This document shows, piece after piece, positions 8,505 to 17,513 of a stretch of 60,868 bases of DNA. The stretch comes from Peribacillus psychrosaccharolyticus ATCC 23296. GTDB lineage: Bacteria > Bacillota > Bacilli > Bacillales > DSM-1321. Made by a program: the position numbers and the translations under genes. A model generated the notes under the pieces. The model saw only the letters and a program-made list of their open reading frames with translations. It searched no databases and had not been told where the DNA came from. The stretch's first letter is position 1. Each line of letters opens with the position of its first letter. The stretch lies in the NCBI RefSeq assembly GCF_000305495.1, contig NZ_AJTN02000200.1:1-60868 (forward strand), written 5' to 3'.

Positions 8505-9851
8505 TTACAGACGTTTTTCTAGTTCCGCTTTCTTCTCTTCAAAGCCAGGTTTCCCTAATAAAGCAAACATATTTACTTTATAAGCTTCAACTCCTGGTTG
8601 GTCAAACGGATTTACCCCTAGTAGGTAACCGCTGATTGCACACGCTTTTTCAAAGAAATACACAAGGTATCCGAATGTAAAAGCATCCATTTTAGGAATG
8701 CTTACTATTAAATTCGGTACGCCGCCATCTGTATGAGCGAGCAATGTTCCCTCAAACGCTTTATCATTAACAAAATCAACTGATTTGCCAGCCAGATAAT
8801 TCAAGCCATCTAAATCATTCTCTTCTGCTTCAATCGTAAGTTCATGACGTGCCTGATCAACTTTAATAACTGTTTCAAAAAGGTCACGGCGGCCTTCTTG
8901 GACATATTGACCTAATGAATGCAGGTCAGTCGAAAAATTGGCTGAGGAAGGGAAAATTCCTTTTTGATCTTTTCCTTCACTTTCACCAAACAGCTGCTTC
9001 CACCATTCAGAGAAATACTGTAAGCCTGGCTCATAGTTAATTAACATTTCAATCGTTTTACCCTTATTGTAAAGTACATTCCGAACAGCAGCATACTGAT
9101 ACGCAAGATTTTCAGAAAGTTCATCTGAACTGAAATCTTGACGTGCCTCAAGTGCACCCTTCATCATCTCTTCAATATTTGCACCGCTTACTGCAATGGG
9201 TAATAATCCTACAGCAGTTAATACAGAATAACGGCCGCCAATATCATCTGCAATGACGAACGACTCATAACCTTTTTCTGTTGCAAGTGTTTTTAATGCG
9301 CCTTTTGCTTTATCTGTCGTAGCATAAATCCGAGTTTTCGCTTCATTCTCTCCATATTTTTCTTCGAGAAGTTTACGGAAAATCCGGAATGCCAAAGCAG
9401 GTTCTGTCGTAGTACCTGATTTAGAAATGACATTGATTGAAAAATCTTTCTCTTTTAATAGATCCATTACATCAGTCATATAAGACGAACTGATGTTGTT
9501 TCCAACAAAGATAATTTGTGGTGTTTTACGCTGGTCACCTGGAAGTGCATTATAGAAACTGTGCTGAAGCATTTCGATTGCAGCCCGAGCACCTAGGTAT
9601 GAACCGCCAATTCCAATGACTAGTAAAACTTCTGAATCCTTTTGAATCTTTGCAGCGGACTTTTGAATCCGTGAAAATTCTTCTTTATCATAATTCTCTG
9701 GAAGATCGATCCAGCCTAGAAATTCATTCCCTGCACCTGATTTGTTGTGCAGAGATTGGTGCGCTGCTTTTACAGCATCTTGTAAGTAAGTAATTTCATG
9801 TTCACCGAAGAACGGTAATGCTTTTGAGTAATCGAAACGTACATGTGTCAT
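8505..9851 (-). CDS. pgi: glucose-6-phosphate isomerase
   Basis: Glycolytic enzyme interconverting glucose-6-phosphate and fructose-6-phosphate in the cytoplasm. At 448 aa it has the usual length for Bacillus. It shows the SIS-fold phosphate-binding blocks [18 protein letters not shown] (about residue 80) and [17 protein letters not shown] (about 145), the catalytic Glu region [13 protein letters not shown] (about 290), and the C-terminal [14 protein letters not shown] with the conserved Lys. GGAGG precedes the ATG. Its own terminator follows, and it is flanked by yugN/FlxA-like and yugJ. Confidence 0.97.
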   Translation of the reverse strand: MTHVRFDYSKALPFFGEHEITYLQDAVKAAHQSLHNKSGAGNEFLGWIDLPENYDKEEFSRIQKSAAKIQKDSEVLLVIGIGGSYLGARAAIEMLQHSFYNALPGDQRKTPQIIFVGNNISSSYMTDVMDLLKEKDFSINVISKSGTTTEPALAFRIFRKLLEEKYGENEAKTRIYATTDKAKGALKTLATEKGYESFVIADDIGGRYSVLTAVGLLPIAVSGANIEEMMKGALEARQDFSSDELSENLAYQYAAVRNVLYNKGKTIEMLINYEPGLQYFSEWWKQLFGESEGKDQKGIFPSSANFSTDLHSLGQYVQEGRRDLFETVIKVDQARHELTIEAEENDLDGLNYLAGKSVDFVNDKAFEGTLLAHTDGGVPNLIVSIPKMDAFTFGYLVYFFEKACAISGYLLGVNPFDQPGVEAYKVNMFALLGKPGFEEKKAELEKRL

Positions 9852-9933
9852 GTTAGTTCCTCCATCTTCTATAAGAGTACCACTTCACTTTATACAAACC
9901 TGTCCCATTAATCAAGATGCTGCTTTTCAAAAA

Positions 9934-11097
9934 TTACAGGGATGCACGTAATATTGCGAGTACGTCTTCTCGATTTAACTTCTTAAAGTTACCAAATTCG
10001 CCGTTAATCATAGCTTTATCAGCCATTTCTTCTAATTTTGAATCATCTATATCATAATCCGACAATTTTGTGGGCGCACCTAAGCTGCTCCAAAATTCCC
10101 GCAGTTTAGCAATTCCCTCAAGTGCTGTTTCTTCATCTGTTTTTCCTTCAGGGTTAACACCAAACACACGGACTGCTACCTGTTTAAACCGGGAAACATC
10201 TTCATGAAGCACATGCTTCATCCAATTAGGGAAAATGATTGCCAGACCCCCAGCATGAGGAATATCGTATACCGCTGATACGGCATGTTCTATATTATGT
10301 GATGCCCAATCTCCTCGATATCCAACCTGTAAATAGCCATTAAGAGCGATTGTACCTGAATAAAGAATTGTTTCTCTGAGTTCATAGTTATCTAACTCAT
10401 TTAACAGCTTAGGTCCAGACTCAATCACCGTAAGAAGTAATGATTCACAAAAACGGTCCTGAAGTGGTGCATTTGTTTTTTGATGAAAATATTGTTCAAA
10501 TACGTGAGACATCATATCGACCATTCCATAAACGGTATGATTTTTTGGAACAGTAAACGTATTAACCGGATCAAGGATGGAGAATTTCGGGAATGTCAAT
10601 GGACTTCCCCAGCCATATTTCTCTTTTGTTTCCCAGTTGGTGATAACTGAACCTGAATTCATCTCTGATCCCGTGGCCGCAATCGTCAGAACGGTTCCAA
10701 AGGGAAGTGCTTCCTTAATCGGCGCTTTTTTAGTCACTAAATCCCAGGCATCTCCATCATACTTCGCCCCTGCTGCAATAGCCTTGGTACAATCGATTAC
10801 ACTACCACCGCCAGCAGCTAGTATAAATTCAATATTTTCTTTTTTACAGATTTCTACCCCTTTACGTACTGTCGTAATTCGTGGGTTTGGTTCTACACCG
10901 GATAATTCATGGATATCTGCGTCGATGTTTTTGAGTTGTGTCATAATTTCATCATAAAGGCCGTTCTTCTTTATACTTCCGCCGCCATAAACAAGCAGTA
11001 CCTTTGTTCCGTACTGCGGAATCTCTTTTGACAGTTGTTCAATTTGTCCTTTACCAAATATTAATTTGGTAGGGTTTTGATACGTAAAATTATTCAT
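9934..11097 (-). CDS. yugJ: iron-containing NAD(P)H-dependent alcohol (butanol) dehydrogenase
   Basis: Group III alcohol dehydrogenase of the BdhA/YqhD branch, reducing aldehydes such as butanal with NAD(P)H. The 387-aa protein has the nucleotide-binding [15 protein letters not shown] (about residue 100) and the metal-site region: [13 protein letters not shown] with Asp and His, and [22 protein letters not shown]... with His ligands. ATG at 11097 follows AAGGAGGC; an in-frame start at 11124 lacks a binding site. B. subtilis has two tandem copies here (yugJ, yugK); only one is present. Confidence 0.9.
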   Translation of the reverse strand: MNNFTYQNPTKLIFGKGQIEQLSKEIPQYGTKVLLVYGGGSIKKNGLYDEIMTQLKNIDADIHELSGVEPNPRITTVRKGVEICKKENIEFILAAGGGSVIDCTKAIAAGAKYDGDAWDLVTKKAPIKEALPFGTVLTIAATGSEMNSGSVITNWETKEKYGWGSPLTFPKFSILDPVNTFTVPKNHTVYGMVDMMSHVFEQYFHQKTNAPLQDRFCESLLLTVIESGPKLLNELDNYELRETILYSGTIALNGYLQVGYRGDWASHNIEHAVSAVYDIPHAGGLAIIFPNWMKHVLHEDVSRFKQVAVRVFGVNPEGKTDEETALEGIAKLREFWSSLGAPTKLSDYDIDDSKLEEMADKAMINGEFGNFKKLNREDVLAILRASL

Positions 11098-11228
11098 AAA
11101 AAAATAGCCTCCTTTTTTCTTCATTATGAAGAATCACGCTTCAAATTACAAAATATCGGATTGAATCAATGAATAAAATTCGGGTTATGCAGCAAACTAA
11201 AAATGTTCGAACTAAAAGGAGGAATACT

Positions 11229-11462
11229 ATGAGTGGCATTCAAAGAGCTGCACTAGTCCTTACAATAATCGGCGCCATTAACTGGGGACTGATTGGGTTT
11301 TTCCAATTCGACCTCGTTGGTGCCATCTTCGGTGGCCAAGGTTCTGCCATTTCCCGTATCATATTCGGTCTTGTCGGAATAGCAGGATTGGTTAATCTCG
11401 GATTATTATTTAAACCGAGTGAAGAACTCTCGACGCAACCTGAAACAAGAACAGAACGTTAA
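11229..11462 (+). CDS. yuzA: DUF378 family small membrane protein
   Basis: A 77-aa protein with two membrane segments, the first containing the DUF378 hallmark TIIGAINWGLIGFFQFDLV and the second about residues 42-62. The tail is short and polar. Function is unknown. AAAGGAGG ends just ahead of ATG 11229. It sits between yugJ and yugI, as yuzA does in B. subtilis. Confidence 0.85.
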   Translation: MSGIQRAALVLTIIGAINWGLIGFFQFDLVGAIFGGQGSAISRIIFGLVGIAGLVNLGLLFKPSEELSTQPETRTER

Positions 11463-11496
11463 AAAGAAATGGCCGGCAATTGCCGGCCATTTCTTT
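11463..11496. terminator. perfect palindromic terminator after yuzA
   Basis: A perfect 34-base palindrome centred on GGCCGGCAATTGCCGGCC immediately follows the yuzA stop codon and ends in T-rich sequence. It can act on both strands. Confidence 0.85.
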
Positions 11497-11517
11497 AGTT
11501 CATTATGAAATAAAAAA

Positions 11518-11545
11518 ACGGCTGCTCTCAAGAGAGAACAGCCGT
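11518..11545 (-). terminator. terminator after yugI
   Basis: ACGGCTG pairs with CAGCCGT, and TCTC pairs with GAGA inside after one mismatch. On the minus strand seven T follow (11518-11512). Confidence 0.85.
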
Positions 11546-11551
11546 CGAAAA

Positions 11552-11962
11552 TTATTTTTTAATTAAATCTTCGCGTTGGGATTGTTCGATCCATTCTTGA
11601 AGCTTGTCCTTCAACGTATTGAAGCCTTCAGTTGAATCATTAGTTGTTGTTGAAGTTTTAATAGCTGCTTGACGTTTTTTAGGGGCTTTTTTAGCTGGTG
11701 AAGCAGGAACTTCTGGAGCTTCTTCAGTAGCACGAATTGATAATCCGATTTTACCTGCGGCTGCATCAACAGAAAGTACTTTAACTTGAACTTCATCGCC
11801 CACTTTAAGATGTTCATTTACATCTTTAACATAACCGTGAGTAATCTCAGAAATGTGAACTAAACCTTGTGTAGACTCATCTAACGCAACAAATGCACCA
11901 TATGCTTGAATGCCTGTTACTTTACCAGTAACAACCGATCCAACTTCGAATTTTTCAGACAT
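11552..11962 (-). CDS. yugI: S1 RNA-binding domain protein (general stress protein 13)
   Basis: RNA-binding protein with one S1 domain (about residues 5-77: GSVVTGKVTGIQAYGAFVAL, GLVHISEI, VGDEVQVKVLSVD), as in ribosomal protein S1 and PNPase. A basic Ala/Lys-rich linker and a short C-terminal helix follow. The 136-aa length matches B. subtilis YugI, a ribosome-associated protein known as general stress protein 13. It is monocistronic with its own terminator and faces away from the SNF transporter gene. Confidence 0.92.
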   Translation of the reverse strand: MSEKFEVGSVVTGKVTGIQAYGAFVALDESTQGLVHISEITHGYVKDVNEHLKVGDEVQVKVLSVDAAAGKIGLSIRATEEAPEVPASPAKKAPKKRQAAIKTSTTTNDSTEGFNTLKDKLQEWIEQSQREDLIKK

Positions 11963-12320
11963 TGTAACACTCCTATATAAGTATATTTTTCCTCTATTAC
12001 ACGCAATATAAAATTATATCATACTTTTTGCAAACAATCAAAACATCCATATTCATTTTAACACACATCACACATTGTTTAAACCTGTATTTTAAAGAAC
12101 GACTTGTCTTTACATTCTCCTATTTCATTTCAATTCAGTCATCCAGACAGCTGGATGATATTCCTAATATTAGAAACAAGCCGATTTACTGCAATAATTC
12201 CCCTCTTGTCCTTCCCTAAAAAACATAGTAGTATAGTAAAAATATTCACAATTCAGCATTTTATAAAAGATACCTTCTCGATTTATTGTTGATTGTATTT
12301 TTAAAAGGAGTTATTCATCT
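11963..12320. other. 358-base non-coding region between yugI and the SNF transporter gene
   Basis: Very AT-rich DNA that must hold the divergent promoters of yugI and the transporter gene. I see no convincing small gene (the short open frames lack ribosome binding sites), no riboswitch-like fold and no repeat. Confidence 0.5.
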
Positions 12321-13664
12321 ATGGCAAACCAGGAGCAGTGGACATCTAAGATCGGATTTATTTTAGCAGCAGCAGGGTCTGCTATTGGGTTAGGAGCAAT
12401 CTGGAAATTCCCTTATATGGCAGGGACTAATGGGGGCGGTATATTTTTACTACTGTTCATCCTATTTACCCTCTTAATTGGTACACCAATATTAATAGCT
12501 GAATTCATTATCGGCAGAAATGCACAAAAGGATGCTGTGAGTGCTTATAGGCAAATTGCGCCTAAAAAACCATGGTTTTTAATTGGATATGGCGGAGTAA
12601 TTGCCTCCCTAATCCTGCTGTCCTTTTACAGCGTTGTCGGCGGCTGGATTCTTTCTTATTTAGTTCGAAGCTTCTCTGGCTCACTTTCAGGCCTAAGTCA
12701 GACTGAATATAATGGATTATTTAATGATATTATCAGCAGCCCAACGGAAACAATTCTTGCTCAATTCGCTTTTATGATTCTTACTATTTTAGTTGTACAG
12801 GGTGGTGTTCAAAAAGGGATTGAAAAAGCATCTAAATATATGATGCCGGCATTATTTGTTTTGTTTGTTGTGCTATTGATTCGTTCCGTCACTCTTGACG
12901 GAGCAATGGAAGGAGTTAAATTTTTCTTACAGCCTGATTTAGCGTCTCTTTCAAAAGAAACGGTTCTGCTTGCACTTGGGCAAGCATTCTTCGCACTAAG
13001 TGTCGGTATATCTGTAATGGTCACTTATGCTTCCTATTTAAGCAAAGCGGAGGATATTGCTAAGTCAGCCTTTTCTGTTGTCGCATTAAATATCTTCATT
13101 TCATTGTTGGCTGGTTTAGTTATCTTCCCTGCCGTTTTTGCTTTCGGCTTTGATCCGGCCAGCGGTCCAGGGCTCGTATTTGTTGTTTTACCAGCCGTAT
13201 TTAACGAAATGGCATTTGGCACCTTATTTATGGCAATCTTTTTTATTCTGCTTTTATTTGCAACCTTAACCTCAGCTTTTTCCATTCTCGAAATTATGGT
13301 TGCAGTTATGACTAAGAATGATACTAAAAAACGTAAAAAAGCATCATGGATATCTGGTCTTAGTGTTTTCGTCGTTGGGATTCCAAGTGCTCTGTCATTT
13401 GGCGTTCTATCTGATGTTAAGATTTTCGGCAAAACCATTTTTGATTTAGCTGATTTCCTAACAAGCAATATTGCTCTGCCCTTAGGAGCTATGCTGATAT
13501 CCATCTTTGTTGGGTATCAAATGAAACGATTTGAGGTTCAGAAAGAGCTTGAACTTGGAACAGCAAGTACAGGGAAATTTTTTAAAGTGTGGTATTTCTT
13601 AATTCGATACGTCGCTCCAATAGGAATTTTATTCATCCTTTTAAGTTCGTTAGGGATTATATAA
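12321..13664 (+). CDS. sodium-dependent (SNF/NSS family) amino acid transporter
   Basis: Sodium:neurotransmitter symporter family protein, 447 aa with about 11 hydrophobic helices. It starts with the family signature WTSKIGFILAAAGSAIGLGAIWKFPYM, containing the unwound sodium and substrate site, followed by NGGGIFLLLF. Relatives in B. subtilis are YocR and YhdH; the structurally studied family member is MhsT. It imports an amino acid with sodium; the substrate is not readable. AAAAGGAG precedes the ATG. It stands apart from the yug genes and is not at this position in B. subtilis as far as I recall. Confidence 0.9.
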   Translation: MANQEQWTSKIGFILAAAGSAIGLGAIWKFPYMAGTNGGGIFLLLFILFTLLIGTPILIAEFIIGRNAQKDAVSAYRQIAPKKPWFLIGYGGVIASLILLSFYSVVGGWILSYLVRSFSGSLSGLSQTEYNGLFNDIISSPTETILAQFAFMILTILVVQGGVQKGIEKASKYMMPALFVLFVVLLIRSVTLDGAMEGVKFFLQPDLASLSKETVLLALGQAFFALSVGISVMVTYASYLSKAEDIAKSAFSVVALNIFISLLAGLVIFPAVFAFGFDPASGPGLVFVVLPAVFNEMAFGTLFMAIFFILLLFATLTSAFSILEIMVAVMTKNDTKKRKKASWISGLSVFVVGIPSALSFGVLSDVKIFGKTIFDLADFLTSNIALPLGAMLISIFVGYQMKRFEVQKELELGTASTGKFFKVWYFLIRYVAPIGILFILLSSLGII

Positions 13665-13761
13665 AATCATCATGAAAAATACATTTTTATAAGATCTAAC
13701 CCCTTTGTTTACATGGTAAAATTAGGTATAAGCAAAATCTCTTTCTAAGGAGTGAATTGCA

Positions 13762-14124
13762 ATGACCGATATCGGTAAACTAATTAAAACATATCGTGAA
13801 AAGAAAAATCTGACTCAGCAAGAGTTAGCGGTTAAAGCAAGATTAGGGACAAAATCAATTGAAAAGTATGAGTCTGGAGAGCAAATTCCCGATACTCAGA
13901 CGGCATTGAAAATCTCAACAGTCCTTGATTTACCCGCTTCGGAACTATTAGAACATGAATACACTGTTCGTCATGCTATTGATCAAGAAATCATGCAGCT
14001 GATAACTGTGTTGGGGCAAGAAAAGACGAAGGTTATTCTACGTAAGTTTAAGGAATTAAATGCCGAAGACTATACCTATATGATGAATAAAATGTCTGAA
14101 TTAAATCATGATCAATCAGTATAA
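13762..14124 (+). CDS. XRE-family helix-turn-helix regulator
   Basis: A 120-aa DNA-binding protein. Residues 5-60 form a Cro/CI-type HTH (IGKLIKTYREKKNLTQQELA ... LGTKSIEKYESGEQIPD). The C-terminal half is a short helical region without a recognised effector domain. AAGGAG precedes the ATG. It follows the SNF transporter gene by about 100 bases, so it could regulate or be co-transcribed with that gene, but nothing in the sequence proves it. Targets are unknown. Confidence 0.8.
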   Translation: MTDIGKLIKTYREKKNLTQQELAVKARLGTKSIEKYESGEQIPDTQTALKISTVLDLPASELLEHEYTVRHAIDQEIMQLITVLGQEKTKVILRKFKELNAEDYTYMMNKMSELNHDQSV

Positions 14125-14233
14125 CGAAAACGAATAATGGCAAGACTGATCGTAAGACATCTAAGGTTAGTCAGGATTATATTTGCCCTGAAAAACATTC
14201 CTTTCTGATGTTTTTCAAGTATTCCCCCTTTTT

Positions 14234-14268
14234 AATAGGGCCCCCAGCTGGGAGCCCTATTTTTTTTA
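14234..14268 (+). terminator. terminator after the XRE regulator gene
   Basis: AATAGGG pairs with CCCTATT, with an inner CCC-AGCT-GGG hairpin, followed by eight T. The T run reaches the stop codon of the convergent alaT gene. Confidence 0.8.
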
Positions 14269-15432
14269 TTGATAATTCTTCATAAATCGTGCTATTCGTT
14301 TTACTGCTTCTTGAAGTTGAGCCATTGATGATGCATAAGAACAACGGATATATCCTTCCCCGCTTTCACCAAAAACATCCCCGGGTACAACGGCAACTCT
14401 TTCTTCAAGAAGCAATTTTTCAGCAAATGATTGAGAACTTAAACCTGTCTTTGCAATGGATGGAAACGCATAAAAGGCGCCTCCTGGGTTATGACAGGCA
14501 AGGCCGATTTCATTGAACGATTTAACGATATAATTCCTTCTCTGCCTGTAGCTGCTGCGCATATCTTCTACATCATCCCACCCATGTTTCAGTGCCTCTA
14601 ACGCACCATACTGGGCCATTGTGGGCGCACACATCATCGTATATTGATGGAGCTTTAACATTGCCTCAAGAATTTCCCTTGGCGCACAGACAAATCCAAG
14701 GCGCCAGCCGGTCATGGCAAAACTTTTAGAAAAACCATTTATTAAAATAGTCCGATTAATCATATCTCCAACTGAAGCAAAGGAAGTAAATGATTCGTCA
14801 TACGCTAGCTCTGCATAGATTTCATCAGCTATCACCAGCAAATCATTTTTCTTAATGATCTCAGTAATTTTAATTAACTCTTCCTTATTAAGCTGAGTGC
14901 CAGTAGGATTATTCGGTGAACAAATAATCATCGCCTTGGTGTTCGGTGTAATTGCATCTTCTAGTTCTGCTGGTGTCAGCTTAAATTGATTTTCCCCAGT
15001 CGTATGAATGATCTTAGGAACTCCTCCAGCCATTGTGACTAAGGGAGCATACGAAACAAAACATGGAGAAACCACTAGTACTTCTTCACCTGGATTAATA
15101 ATAGACCGTAACGCAAGATCAATTCCTTCACTTGCACCAACCGTAACTAAGATTTGATGTTCAGGCTGGTATGAGACGTTAAAGGCTTGTTCCATATAAC
15201 CAGCGATTTCCTTACGCAATTCCAGTAAGCCAGCATTTGCCGTATATGATGTCCGGCCTTCCTCTAAGGAGTGAATAGCCGCTTCTCGAACGGACCATGA
15301 GGTAACAAAATCCGGTTCACCAACACCAAGCGAAACGACACCTTCCATATTAGCAGCCAAATCGAAGAACTTTCGGATGCCTGATGGCGGCAGGCTTGCT
15401 ACCGTTTTTGACACATAATTCTCATTTATCAT
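14266..15432 (-). CDS. alaT: alanine-synthesising class I aminotransferase
   Basis: PLP-dependent aminotransferase, 388 aa, matching B. subtilis AlaT (YugH), which makes alanine from pyruvate and glutamate. It shows SLGVGEPDF at the N-terminus, CSPNNPTGT (Asn-Pro contacts with the cofactor), the ADEIYAEL strand with the PLP-pairing Asp, and the Schiff-base Lys in NGFSKSFAMTGWRLG near residue 236. The C-terminal Arg is in GYIRCSYA. Its ATG overlaps the alaR stop by four bases (ATGA), so the two are translationally coupled. Confidence 0.92.
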   Translation of the reverse strand: MINENYVSKTVASLPPSGIRKFFDLAANMEGVVSLGVGEPDFVTSWSVREAAIHSLEEGRTSYTANAGLLELRKEIAGYMEQAFNVSYQPEHQILVTVGASEGIDLALRSIINPGEEVLVVSPCFVSYAPLVTMAGGVPKIIHTTGENQFKLTPAELEDAITPNTKAMIICSPNNPTGTQLNKEELIKITEIIKKNDLLVIADEIYAELAYDESFTSFASVGDMINRTILINGFSKSFAMTGWRLGFVCAPREILEAMLKLHQYTMMCAPTMAQYGALEALKHGWDDVEDMRSSYRQRRNYIVKSFNEIGLACHNPGGAFYAFPSIAKTGLSSQSFAEKLLLEERVAVVPGDVFGESGEGYIRCSYASSMAQLQEAVKRIARFMKNYQ

Positions 15433-15929
15433 GGTGACACCACAATCCGATTATCTTCTTCAGGCTGATCAAAAATCGTGCCATCATGTTTATATTTTTT
15501 CAAAATAAAATGTGTGGTTGTAGAGATTACTGAATCAAGTGTTGATAACTTTTCAGAAACAAATCTTGCAATTTCATTCATCGAATTTCCTTCGACGATG
15601 ACAGATAAATCATATACTCCTGACATTAAATAAACAGACTCAACTTCTTTAAACCGATAAATCCGCTGTGCCACTTCATCAAACCCCACACCTCGTTTAG
15701 GCGTAACCTTAACATCAATCATAGCGGTTACCCCGTGATGCTCATCAATTTTCGCCCAATTTATAATAGATGCATACCGTACAATAATCCGCATTTCTTC
15801 AAGTTTTGTTAACGTTTCTTCAACCTCTTTTTCGGTGGAGACGACCATTTTAGCCAAATCACTATAATCAATTCGACTGTTTTTTTCGATAATTCTTAAT
15901 ATTTCTAATTCCTTGTCATTTAAATGCAT
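15429..15929 (-). CDS. alaR: Lrp/AsnC-family regulator of alanine synthesis
   Basis: Transcription regulator, 166 aa: an N-terminal winged HTH (LNDKELEILRIIEKNSRIDYSDLAKMV) and a C-terminal RAM/AsnC ligand-binding domain (about residues 70-145, with VESVYLMSGVYDLSVIVEG). It is first in the operon with alaT, as in B. subtilis (YugG), where AlaR activates alaT in response to alanine. The stop codon overlaps the alaT start. Confidence 0.92.
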   Translation of the reverse strand: MHLNDKELEILRIIEKNSRIDYSDLAKMVVSTEKEVEETLTKLEEMRIIVRYASIINWAKIDEHHGVTAMIDVKVTPKRGVGFDEVAQRIYRFKEVESVYLMSGVYDLSVIVEGNSMNEIARFVSEKLSTLDSVISTTTHFILKKYKHDGTIFDQPEEDNRIVVSP

Positions 15930-16076
15930 ACCTTCCCCTACTTTCTTTGCTCTATAATGTAATAAATAAGTTTCAGTTGTTAGTAAACTTTTTTTATTAT
16001 ATCAAATACAAGCAGCTGCGTTATAGGAAAATAAGGGCACGATAAAGAAAAGTGTGAACCCTAGGAGGACAGCTCG

Positions 16077-16913
16077 ATGGAACTACCGGTCTATAAAGGC
16101 ACCCAAACTATTGAAGAAAATGAACTCTATTATGAACTGTATCAACATCCTGAAAGAAGACCAACACTAATTTTACTACATGGATTTCTTTCATCAACTT
16201 TTTGTTACCGTAAGCTGCTTCCACTTCTTACCCAGAAGTATACAGTTTACTTGATTGATATACCCCCTTTTGGCCAAAGCGGAAAGAGTAGTAAATATGC
16301 ATACTCTCTAACTAATATAGCAAAGACGATCCTAACCTTTATTGACATGCACAAGTTGGAAAAAGTGATTTTAATCGGCCATTCCATGGGCGGACAAATT
16401 GGGTTAAACATGTGCAAACAACGGCCGGACCTCATAGAAAAAATGATATTACTTGCCGGATCAGGCTATTTAGCAGCTCCCTCTCGATGGTTAAAAAGAG
16501 CAAGCTATGTGCCTTTCTTCTCCTTATTTGTTAAGCGGTATCTCGAAAAATCTGGTATCGAAAAAAATCTTCGACTAGTTGTCTACGACCAATCGATGAT
16601 CGACGATGACATGCGAGACGGATATACTGCACCCTTCCTCCAAGGAAAAGCCATCTTCAAAGCACTAGGAAAAATGGCCCGTGACAAAGAAGATGACCTA
16701 ACAGAAAACGACTTACATACCATTCAAACCAACTGTCTTCTCCTCTGGGGACGCTACGACAAGGTCGTTCCACTATCAATCGGCAACCGACTACACAAAG
16801 ATCTTCCTTGTTCACAGCTAATCATCCTAGACGACACAGGACATTTACTGCCAGAAGAAAAACCCGAAGAAGTATTTCGTCATATTGACAATTTTATTAC
16901 GTTTGAAGGATGA
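16077..16913 (+). CDS. yugF: alpha/beta hydrolase
   Basis: Predicted alpha/beta-fold hydrolase, 278 aa. It has the oxyanion-region HGF (LILLHGFLSS), the nucleophile elbow GHSMGG with catalytic Ser near residue 104, a likely acid in LLLWGRYDKVVPLS and the catalytic His in DDTGHLLPEEKPEEV. It has no signal peptide. The closest relative is B. subtilis YugF, a putative hydrolase in the same chromosomal position; the substrate is unknown. GGAGGAC precedes the ATG. Confidence 0.88.
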   Translation: MELPVYKGTQTIEENELYYELYQHPERRPTLILLHGFLSSTFCYRKLLPLLTQKYTVYLIDIPPFGQSGKSSKYAYSLTNIAKTILTFIDMHKLEKVILIGHSMGGQIGLNMCKQRPDLIEKMILLAGSGYLAAPSRWLKRASYVPFFSLFVKRYLEKSGIEKNLRLVVYDQSMIDDDMRDGYTAPFLQGKAIFKALGKMARDKEDDLTENDLHTIQTNCLLLWGRYDKVVPLSIGNRLHKDLPCSQLIILDDTGHLLPEEKPEEVFRHIDNFITFEG

Positions 16914-16928
16914 CTGTTCCATGAACCA

Positions 16929-17108
16929 GGGGGCGGGGGGGGGGTATTCTGTTTCTTTTTACAGCTGAATCCTGATTATTCCCGTCCCGCTTGAGCTTAT
17001 TCCCGTCTCGAATAAGGTTATTCCCGTCTGGCTTGAGCTTATTCCCGTCTGAGAGATGGTTATTCCCGTCTGGCACCTTTTTATGAGGCTAAAAAACCCA
17101 GCTGGGTA
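16929..17108. repeat. intergenic element with five 21-bp-period repeats (copy 1)
   Basis: Five copies of the core TTATTCCCGTC start at 16976, 16997, 17018, 17039 and 17060, exactly 21 bases apart, each followed by about 10 variable bases. To the left is a G tract (five G, C, ten G) running into GGTATT; TATT begins exactly 31 bases before the first core. To the right, a near-perfect palindrome (CCCAGCTGGG core) lies within CTAAAA...TTTTAG and may also end yugF transcription. The same layout recurs at 34582-34701. I do not recognise a transposase or known element name. Confidence 0.75.
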
Positions 17109-17137
17109 TTTTAGCGATTCATCCTAGTGCAAAATCA

Positions 17138-17172
17138 AAAAAAGCTGATCCACGGAAAATGGTTCAGCTTTT
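17138..17172 (-). terminator. terminator after yugE
   Basis: AAAAGCTGATCCA pairs with TGGTTCAGCTTTT except at one position, across a seven-base loop. On the minus strand a T run follows. The hairpin includes the end of yugE. Confidence 0.75.
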
Positions 17173-17431
17173 AGAAGGAGCAACTTGCATTATTTTTGAT
17201 GGTTAGTAATTTTTCAGCAATCTTTAAGCACTCATTATAAGCGAGTGGTTCTTCAAAGGAGAATTCATAGATTTCTTTGATTTTCCTGGCTAAGTCTTTA
17301 CTGTTCTCGATGTCGCGCATGGCGATCATACAGTCGGCTATTTCTGGATCATAAAAATCTTCTCCTTGATTGAAAGGATCCCAGTTTCTCAGGACTTTAA
17401 CCATGGCAAGATTCATTTCTTGAGTTTGCAT
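17171..17431 (-). CDS. yugE: DUF1871 family protein
   Basis: Small soluble protein of 86 aa with the DUF1871 pattern (VLRNWDPFNQGEDFYDPEIADC), a helical fold of unknown function known in B. subtilis as YugE. It contains no membrane or secretion signal. It is divergent from patB and convergent with yugF, the same arrangement as in B. subtilis. Confidence 0.85.
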   Translation of the reverse strand: MQTQEMNLAMVKVLRNWDPFNQGEDFYDPEIADCMIAMRDIENSKDLARKIKEIYEFSFEEPLAYNECLKIAEKLLTIKNNASCSF

Positions 17432-17513
17432 ACAATCATCACCTGCTATTCATTATCTGTGAACATGTTATCATATTACCATAGATCGTAAAATTTAAAT
17501 GGTGGTGTTTGTA

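Noticed and set aside
11463-11545. A riboswitch or attenuator between yuzA and yugI
   Set aside because: The two hairpins are simply back-to-back terminators, one for each convergent gene.
12028-12292. Small open frames in the yugI-transporter gap
   Set aside because: No ribosome binding sites, AT-driven composition and no recognisable family.
16976-17070. The 21-bp array as a CRISPR
   Set aside because: The conserved core is only 11 bases and the variable parts about 10 bases, far below CRISPR repeat and spacer sizes, and no cas gene is present.
16976-17070. The LFPS-type reading frame across the 21-bp repeats as a real protein
   Set aside because: No ribosome binding site or start fits, and the three-base divisible period alone explains the open frame.
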